Below are positions 58,634-64,000 of a DNA stretch of 64,000 nucleotides, piece by piece. Positions within the stretch are counted from its first letter, which is position 1. Every line of letters begins with the position of its first letter. The stretch comes from Hyphomicrobiales bacterium (lineage in GTDB: Bacteria; Pseudomonadota; Alphaproteobacteria; Rhizobiales; Beijerinckiaceae): assembly GCA_930633525.1 (NCBI GenBank), contig CAKNFP010000001.1, positions 4,525,501 through 4,589,500 of the forward strand. The letters run 5' to 3'. The position numbers and the translations under genes are program-made. Below the pieces are notes generated by a model. The model saw only the letters and a program-made list of their open reading frames with translations, was not told where the DNA came from and ran no database searches.

Positions 58634-59638
58634 ATGACAGCGGGAGTAGTGGGGACGTCCTCACAGCTCATCACCGTCTTCGGCGGATCGGGCTTCATCG
58701 GTCGTCATGTGGTGCGGGCGCTGGCCCAGCGTGGCTATCGCATCCGTGTGGCGGTGCGGCGACCGGACCTGGCCGGCTTCCTGCAGCCGCTCGGCCGCGT
58801 TGGACAGATCCACGCGGTGCAGGCCAACCTGCGTTACAAGCAATCCGTCCAGGCCGCGGCGCGCGGCTCCGATGTGGTGATCAATCTGGTCGGCGTGCTC
58901 AAGGAGGCCGGCCGGCAGAATTTCGCGGCGGTACACAGCTTCGGCGCCCGCGCGGTGGCGGAGGCGGCCGCGGCGGCCGGTGCCCGTCTCATTCATATGT
59001 CGGCGCTGGGTGCCGACGCGCAGTCGGCATCGCTCTATGCGCGCACGAAGGCGGCCGGAGAGGCCTCGGCCTTCAGCCATGTTCCCAAGGCGACCATCTT
59101 CCGTCCGTCGGTGGTGTTCGGCCCGGAGGACGGGTTCTTCAACCGCTTCGCGGCGCTCGGCAGCCGAATGCCGGTCGTGCCGATCACGGGTGGCGCCACG
59201 CGTTTCCAGCCCGTCTATGTCATGGATGTCGCGGAAGCCATTGCCCGTGCTGTCGACGGTAGCGTTGCGGAAGGCCATGTCTACGAGCTCGGCGGACCTG
59301 AGGTGAAGACGCTCCGCGAAATCGTCGATTATACGCTCGGTGTCATCGGCCGCCGCCGGCTGGTGGTGGATCTGCCGAAGGCCGGTGCATCGCTCATGGC
59401 GGGTGTCGTCGAATTCGCTGACAAGCTCACCTTCGGCATCTTGCCCGACTATCTCGTGCTCACGCGGGATCAGGTCGCGCTGCTCGGCCATGACAATGTC
59501 GTGTCGGCGACGGCCATCGATACCGGCCGCACGCTCAGCGACATCGGCATCACGGCGACGCCCTATGAGGCGATCGTCCCGGGCTATCTCTGGCGCTTCC
59601 GCCGTGCCGGCCAGTTCGCCGACATCCGCACCATCTGA
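58634..59638 (+). CDS. NAD(P)-binding protein of the complex-I NDUFA9 family
   Basis: 334 residues with an atypical SDR fold: cofactor loop ITVFGGSGFIGRHVVRAL, VINLVGVLKEAG, MSALGADAQSASLYARTKAAGE (the Tyr of YxxxK in LYARTK) and FRPSVVFGPEDGFFNRFA. This is the NDUFA9-like family found in alphaproteobacteria. The start at 58634 follows GGCGGAGG; the frame extends further up. No nuo genes are nearby. Confidence 0.87.
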   Translation: MTAGVVGTSSQLITVFGGSGFIGRHVVRALAQRGYRIRVAVRRPDLAGFLQPLGRVGQIHAVQANLRYKQSVQAAARGSDVVINLVGVLKEAGRQNFAAVHSFGARAVAEAAAAAGARLIHMSALGADAQSASLYARTKAAGEASAFSHVPKATIFRPSVVFGPEDGFFNRFAALGSRMPVVPITGGATRFQPVYVMDVAEAIARAVDGSVAEGHVYELGGPEVKTLREIVDYTLGVIGRRRLVVDLPKAGASLMAGVVEFADKLTFGILPDYLVLTRDQVALLGHDNVVSATAIDTGRTLSDIGITATPYEAIVPGYLWRFRRAGQFADIRTI

Positions 59639-59647
59639 GTACGCCAG

Positions 59648-60385
59648 CTAGAGCGGCGCGGGTTCCGGCACCCGCCCGCGCGCCGCCAAGCCCTTGTGGA
59701 TATGCACCATGAGGGCCACACCGAAAAGCGGCGTGAACAGATTGATGATGGGAATGGCCACCATCACCGCGAGCAGGAAACCCGCGATCAGGATCGTGCC
59801 GCGATTGGCCACCCGCATGGCCGCGGCCTCCGGCATGGGCCGGAAGCGGCCGGCGGCGAGTTCGAAATACTCCCGTCCGAGCAGGTAGCCGTTGGCCAGG
59901 AAGAAGGCCGCGACATTCACCACCGGCACGAAAAACAGGATGAGCGCCACGCCGTTCACCAAAACGGCGAGCCCGGCAAAACGCAGGCCGTAGAGCAGTG
60001 AGCGGGCGAAGGACAGCGGCTGTCCGGGTGGATCGGCAGGGTAATTGCGCTCTTCCACCAAGGCGGCCGCATCGTCGAGGAAATAGCCGGCGACAACAGC
60101 CGTTACGGGCGCGATGATATAAGCGAGCCCGATGAAGATGCCGACGCCCGCGAAGAAAAACGCCAGGCTGTCGATGAGCGGATAGTTCGACAGGATGTCG
60201 CTGCCATCCATGAAATGGGCAATCACCCGCGTCAGCGCGAACCAGACGATCGCGAGCAGCAGGATCGTCAGTCCCAGCGAGCGCCACAGCAGGCGGCGGA
60301 AGCCCGGCGACAGAAGTTGCGAGGCCGCCTTGATCGCGGCCTGCAGGACGAGGGAAATGGACGCGAACAGGGGCAAGGCGGTCAC
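59648..60385 (-). CDS. CysZ/EI24-like inner-membrane protein
   Basis: 245 residues and about five membrane segments (among them LLWRSLGLTILLLAIVWFAL and TILIAGFLLAVMVAIPIINL). The motif NGYLLGREYFELAA is typical of the EI24/CysZ family, some of whose members pass sulfate. Sulfate genes are absent nearby, so the substrate is open. It overlaps the dehydrogenase gene upstream by 4 bp. Confidence 0.83.
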   Translation of the reverse strand: MTALPLFASISLVLQAAIKAASQLLSPGFRRLLWRSLGLTILLLAIVWFALTRVIAHFMDGSDILSNYPLIDSLAFFFAGVGIFIGLAYIIAPVTAVVAGYFLDDAAALVEERNYPADPPGQPLSFARSLLYGLRFAGLAVLVNGVALILFFVPVVNVAAFFLANGYLLGREYFELAAGRFRPMPEAAAMRVANRGTILIAGFLLAVMVAIPIINLFTPLFGVALMVHIHKGLAARGRVPEPAPL

Positions 60386-61380
60386 AACATGCTGGGCAGG
60401 ATGCGGTTCGGCGGCTTGTGGCCGTCGAGGAAGGCACGGATGTTGACCATGACCTTGTCACCCATATCGATACGCCCCTCAAGCGTGGCCGAGCCCATAT
60501 GCGGCAGCAGCACCACCTTGTTGGCCTTGGCGAGCCGCAGCAGCCGGGGATTGACCGCCGGATGATGCTGAAAGACATCGAGGCCGGCCCCGCTGAGCTC
60601 ATCGGCTTCAAGCATCGCGATGAGGGCGGTCTCATCAATGATCTCGCCGCGCGCCGTGTTGATGATGACCGCTTCGGGTTTCATCAGCCTCAATCGGCGT
60701 GCTGACAAAAGATGGTAGGTCGCCGGTGTATGCGGGCAATGGATCGAGACGATGTCCATCCGCGCCAGCATGCGGTCGAGGCTCGACCAGTAAGTGGCGT
60801 CGAGCGTTGTTTCGGTATCCGCCGGCAGCCGGCGCCGGTTGTGATAATTGATCGAAAGCCCGAAGGCCCGCGCGCGGGCGGCCAGGGCCTGGCCGATCCG
60901 CCCCATGCCGACGATGCCGAGGCGCTTGCCGGTAATGCGTCGTCCGAGCATCCAGGTAGGAGACCATCCCGCCCAGGGCTCCTCATTCGGAATGATTCGG
61001 GCGCCCTCCGGCAGACGGCGGATCACCGCGAGCATGAGAGCCATGGTCATGTCGGCGGTGTCGTCTGTAAGAACGCCCGGCGTGTTGGTGACTGTGATTC
61101 CACGCGCTGTCGCGGCCTCGACATCGATATGGTCGACGCCATTGCCAAAATTGGCGATGAGGCGCAATTGCTCGCCGGCTTCGGCGAGAACGTCCGCGTC
61201 AATCCGGTCCGTGATCGTGGAGACGAGAACGTCGGCCGTCTTCATCGCGGCGATCAGGTCAGCGCGCGAGAATGGCTGGTCGGTCCCATTGAACTGGATT
61301 GAAAAGAGCTCGCTCATGCGCGCTTCGACCGGTTCCGGCAGGCGACGTGTAACGATGACGAGAGGCTGTGGCTTGCTCAT
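60382..61380 (-). CDS. D-isomer-specific 2-hydroxyacid dehydrogenase
   Basis: 332 residues. NAD-binding loop LGIVGMGRIGQALAARARAFG; catalytic Arg in NTARGEIIDE, Glu in ELSGAGLDVF and His in LLPHMGSAT, the standard set. The sequence looks closest to glycerate/glyoxylate reductases, but the substrate is not certain. The ATG at 61380 (MSKPQPLVIV) is preferred over upstream codons. It is translationally coupled to the CysZ-like gene. Confidence 0.9.
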   Translation of the reverse strand: MSKPQPLVIVTRRLPEPVEARMSELFSIQFNGTDQPFSRADLIAAMKTADVLVSTITDRIDADVLAEAGEQLRLIANFGNGVDHIDVEAATARGITVTNTPGVLTDDTADMTMALMLAVIRRLPEGARIIPNEEPWAGWSPTWMLGRRITGKRLGIVGMGRIGQALAARARAFGLSINYHNRRRLPADTETTLDATYWSSLDRMLARMDIVSIHCPHTPATYHLLSARRLRLMKPEAVIINTARGEIIDETALIAMLEADELSGAGLDVFQHHPAVNPRLLRLAKANKVVLLPHMGSATLEGRIDMGDKVMVNIRAFLDGHKPPNRILPSML

Positions 61381-61659
61381 CTTCTTGATCTCGGCCTTTG
61401 CGGAACGGCAACCAGGTCGCAAGAGAGCGAAGCCGGGGGCGGCCGTCAAGTCGTGGGTTCGCCGGCGCGCCCTTCCGGCTGATTGCGCGCGGGGCGGTTC
61501 TGTGGAAATTGAAGGGGCTCGTCAGTCGGGCGGTGATGCGTCGCAGGCTCATTAGGCCCCCGTTAACGCATCGCGCCACAGATTGGCAGGACTCGCGCGT
61601 TTGCCGCATTTTCCCGACCGTCCCAATGCCGCCTGGACCGAATTCAGACTGAGAAGACG

Positions 61660-62304
61660 ATGCTGATCCAATCCTCGAACGTGATGCGCCTCGCCTGTCT
61701 TCTGATGGTTGCCGCGGTACCGATTGTTGCCATTGTGACCCATGGGGCCCAGGACGCCCGGGCGGCGAGCAACGTTCCTGCCGGAAAGCCGGTCGCTGGC
61801 GTATCGGACAATGCCAAAGCGGAAAACGTGCAGCTGGCCGCGGCACCGGCGCAGCCCGCAACGCCTGTCGGCACGGTCAGCGGCCTGCCTGTCCCCCGCT
61901 ACGTCAGCTTGAAGTCTGACCGGGTCAACCTGCGGGAAGGCCCCTCCAAGGATCATCGGGTCACCTGGGTCTTCCAGCGTGCGGGATTGCCGGTGGAAGT
62001 GACGGCCGAGTTCGAGACATGGCGTCGCATTCGTGATTCGGAAGGCGCGGAGGGATGGGTCCTGCACAGCCTGCTCTCCGGCCGGCGGACCGCGCTCGTC
62101 GCACCTTGGGAAAAGGGCCAGACCTTCGACATGCGCGACCAGACCGACGCAAAATCGGCGGTCACCGCCCGGCTCCAGGCGGGCGTTATCGCCAATGTGC
62201 GCTCGTGCGACGGCACATGGTGCAGTGTGATGGTGCGCGACGTCGGGGGTTACATGAAGCAGGATCGCCTCTGGGGCGTTTATCCGCACGAACAGGTCAA
62301 GTGA
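61660..62304 (+). CDS. Periplasmic SH3-domain protein
   Basis: 214 residues. A signal peptide or anchor (RLACLLMVAAVPIVAIVTH) precedes an Ala/Pro linker and two bacterial SH3-like repeats: VSLKSDRVNLREGPSKDHRV with TWRRIRDSEGAEGWV, and MRDQTDAKSAVTARLQAGVIAN with GTWCSVMVRDVGGYM. Such domains bind peptidoglycan or partner proteins in the envelope. It is divergent from the 2-hydroxyacid dehydrogenase gene, a pairing I recall from other Rhizobiales. Confidence 0.85.
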   Translation: MLIQSSNVMRLACLLMVAAVPIVAIVTHGAQDARAASNVPAGKPVAGVSDNAKAENVQLAAAPAQPATPVGTVSGLPVPRYVSLKSDRVNLREGPSKDHRVTWVFQRAGLPVEVTAEFETWRRIRDSEGAEGWVLHSLLSGRRTALVAPWEKGQTFDMRDQTDAKSAVTARLQAGVIANVRSCDGTWCSVMVRDVGGYMKQDRLWGVYPHEQVK

Positions 62305-62434
62305 CTGGAAGCGGCCCTGGCGGACGAGTGTCCCGGCCGCGCGTCCAAAATCGCGCGTGAGGGAAGCGGCAGCACGCCCGATTTTCTGAAGATCCGAAAG
62401 CTCTTCCACCCGATCTGTTGACCGGTGCGATTTC

Positions 62435-63829
62435 CTACCAGGGCGAGCGTCGGCGATGGGTGACATGTTCAAGCGCGCTGAGGAAACTCGGTGCCCAGCC
62501 TGCAATGTCCGTGGTTTCGAGCCGATCCCACATGGATTGCCAGCGTTGCCGCCGCTCCTCCAGCGGCATCGCGAGGGCCTGGCTCAGCGCGTTGGCGGTG
62601 CCGTCCATGTCATAGGGATTAACTACCAGCGCCCCGTCGAGAACGCTGGCGGCGCCGGCGAAGCGCGAGATCACGAGCACGCCGGGATCCTCCGGGTTCT
62701 GCGCCGCCACATATTCCTTGGCGACGAGATTCATGCCATCGCGAAGGGGCGTCACGACACCGACCTTCGCGACGCGATAGAGGCCCGCAAGTTCAAGCCG
62801 TGTATGCGAGCGATTGACGTAGCGTATGGGGGTCCAGTTGGCCTCGCCGTAACGTCCGTTGATGCGGCCGGCCGTTTCACCGAGGGCGCGCTGCATGGCC
62901 GCATATTCCGGGATGTCCCCGCGGCTCCGGGGAGTGATCTGCAGGAAGGTGACATGGCCACGCCACTCCGGCGCGGTTTCGAGCATGCGCTCGAACGCAT
63001 CAAGGCGCTGGGTGAGCCCCTTGGAATAGTCGAGACGATCGACCCCCATCAGCATGGGCCGGCCGTTCAGGCTCTCCGCAACCTCCGTGACGAAACGGGA
63101 GCGGCTGGCGCGTTTCGCCATCTTTGCAAAGCCGAGCCTGTCGATGCCCACGGGATAGACGCCCGTCCGCAGCTCACGCCCGGCTACCGAGAAGACATGG
63201 TCCTTGCGGGCGAAGGCGCCTAGCTCCTCAACCAGGTAGCGGCCGAAATTCACCGCGTCCCGCTCCGTCTGAAAGCCGACGAGGTCGCAGGCCGTCAGGG
63301 CATGGCCGATCTCGACATGGTTCGGCAGAGCGAGGAAGATGTCGGGCGAGGGCCAGGGAATATGCTGGAAATAGCCGATGCGGTTGTTGACGCCGCGCGC
63401 CCGCAAAGCCTCTGCAAGCGGAATGAGATGGTAGTCGTGGATCCAGATGACGTCGTCCGGCTCGATGTGCTTGATCAAAAGGTCCGCGAAGTAGCTGTTG
63501 ACCCGCCGGTAGCCCGCAAGGTCACGCCGGGCGAATTCAGTCAGATCCAGCCGGTAATGCAGCAGCGGCCATAGGGTGCGATTGGCGAAGCCGTTGTAAT
63601 ATTCCCCGAAATCCTCACTGGAGAGATCACAGAGGGCATAGGTTATCTTGCCGTGCTCCACGAGCGTCGCATCGGACTGTGGTGCTCCGATCTTGCCGCT
63701 CCAGCCGAACCATAAACCCCCTCTGTCGGCGAGAACATCATTGAGCGCCACGGCCAGCCCACCCGCGGCGACCCCGCTTTTTTTCGTGGGGACACCGACA
63801 CGGTTGGAAACGACCACCAGCTTGCTCAA
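62435..63829 (-). CDS. otsA: Trehalose-6-phosphate synthase
   Basis: 464 residues, GT20 family; it makes trehalose-6-phosphate from UDP-glucose and glucose-6-phosphate. SNRVGVP and GGLAVAL at the N-terminus, [32 protein letters not shown] and [16 protein letters not shown] are all present. The TTG start overlaps the stop of the GH15 gene (TTGA) and follows GGGAGGAGG. otsB is not visible; it may lie beyond the window. Confidence 0.95.
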   Translation of the reverse strand: MSKLVVVSNRVGVPTKKSGVAAGGLAVALNDVLADRGGLWFGWSGKIGAPQSDATLVEHGKITYALCDLSSEDFGEYYNGFANRTLWPLLHYRLDLTEFARRDLAGYRRVNSYFADLLIKHIEPDDVIWIHDYHLIPLAEALRARGVNNRIGYFQHIPWPSPDIFLALPNHVEIGHALTACDLVGFQTERDAVNFGRYLVEELGAFARKDHVFSVAGRELRTGVYPVGIDRLGFAKMAKRASRSRFVTEVAESLNGRPMLMGVDRLDYSKGLTQRLDAFERMLETAPEWRGHVTFLQITPRSRGDIPEYAAMQRALGETAGRINGRYGEANWTPIRYVNRSHTRLELAGLYRVAKVGVVTPLRDGMNLVAKEYVAAQNPEDPGVLVISRFAGAASVLDGALVVNPYDMDGTANALSQALAMPLEERRQRWQSMWDRLETTDIAGWAPSFLSALEHVTHRRRSPW

Positions 63830-64000
63830 AAGGCCTCCTCCCAGGATCGCGACAGTGACAAGGCGGCGTGAATAAGCCCCACCATTGAATAAGTCTGGGG
63901 GAAGTTACCCCAAAGCTCACCCGTCTCGACATGAATGCCTTCGGAGAGAAGGCCGAGACTATTACGACGGCCGAGTACGTGCTTGAATAATTCGCGCGCT
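63826..64000 (-). CDS. Glycoside hydrolase family 15 protein, C-terminal end
   Basis: The last 57 codons of a gene that continues beyond the window. The segment GRRNSLGLLSEG, then HVETGELWGNFPQTYSMVG is the conserved C-terminus of GH15 glucoamylase/trehalase-type proteins. It is translationally coupled to otsA, an arrangement common in Rhizobiales trehalose clusters. Confidence 0.85.
   Translation of the reverse strand, partial: ARELFKHVLGRRNSLGLLSEGIHVETGELWGNFPQTYSMVGLIHAALSLSRSWEEAF

Noticed and set aside
58204..59262. 352-codon frame overlapping the NDUFA9-like gene
   Set aside because: Its second half is the wrong frame of a clear gene, and its first half has no start signals.

Overview
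The window is a chromosomal segment of a high-GC alphaproteobacterium, most likely of the order Hyphomicrobiales (Rhizobiales). Three conserved rhizobial blocks support this: trpF-trpB-trpA-accD-folC; miaB-phoH-ybeY-corC-lnt-xre-metK-trmB; and ptsH-EIIA-hprK-chvG-chvI followed by pckA. I cannot name the genus from the sequence.

Layout. Positions 1-33.8 kb are ordinary core genome: the 3' part of addA, trxA, then long minus-strand blocks for tryptophan, fatty-acid and folate synthesis, ihfB, sppA, an Hsp70-like gene, rpsA, trmB/metK, lipoprotein and tRNA/rRNA maturation genes, tsaB/rimI, an NfuA-like protein, HPr/EIIA/HPr kinase and the ChvG/ChvI two-component system. Two HugZ-like haem genes follow. 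From 33.8 to 51.5 kb the chromosome has been rearranged. Two copies of one 859-bp IS5-family element lie in opposite orientation at 34344-35202 and 50609-51467. pckA (ATP-dependent PEP carboxykinase) is split: its first 173 codons are at 33824 on the plus strand and the rest is near 50.6 kb on the minus strand. The interval between them carries a patatin-like gene cut inside its Tat signal, gltS, an oligopeptide-type ABC cluster with phosphatase genes, a glycosyltransferase and an SDR. The 3-bp target duplications pair across the two IS copies (TCA for pckA, TAA for the patatin gene), so the interval was inverted by recombination between the two insertions. Undoing the inversion restores two open frames of exactly 1611 and 1080 nt.

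From about 51.55 to 58.04 kb there is a lower-GC mobile region. A roughly 6.1-kb integrative element sits in the 3' end of a tRNA-Leu(CAG) gene, bounded by a 17-bp direct repeat equal to the tRNA 3' end. It encodes a tyrosine integrase, a serine recombinase with a repeat-rich promoter, two small unknown proteins, and a 446-residue protein with motifs of family-A/T7-like polymerases. A run of short repeats and an AT-rich palindrome next to that polymerase-like gene form a possible origin. A decayed integrase outside the distal repeat shows that an older element used the same site. This element is the best candidate for a little-described system in the window.

From 58.6 kb to the end the core genome resumes: a CC3/NDUFA9-type NAD-binding protein, a CysZ/EI24-like membrane protein, a D-2-hydroxyacid dehydrogenase, a periplasmic SH3 protein, otsA, and the end of a GH15 glycosidase.
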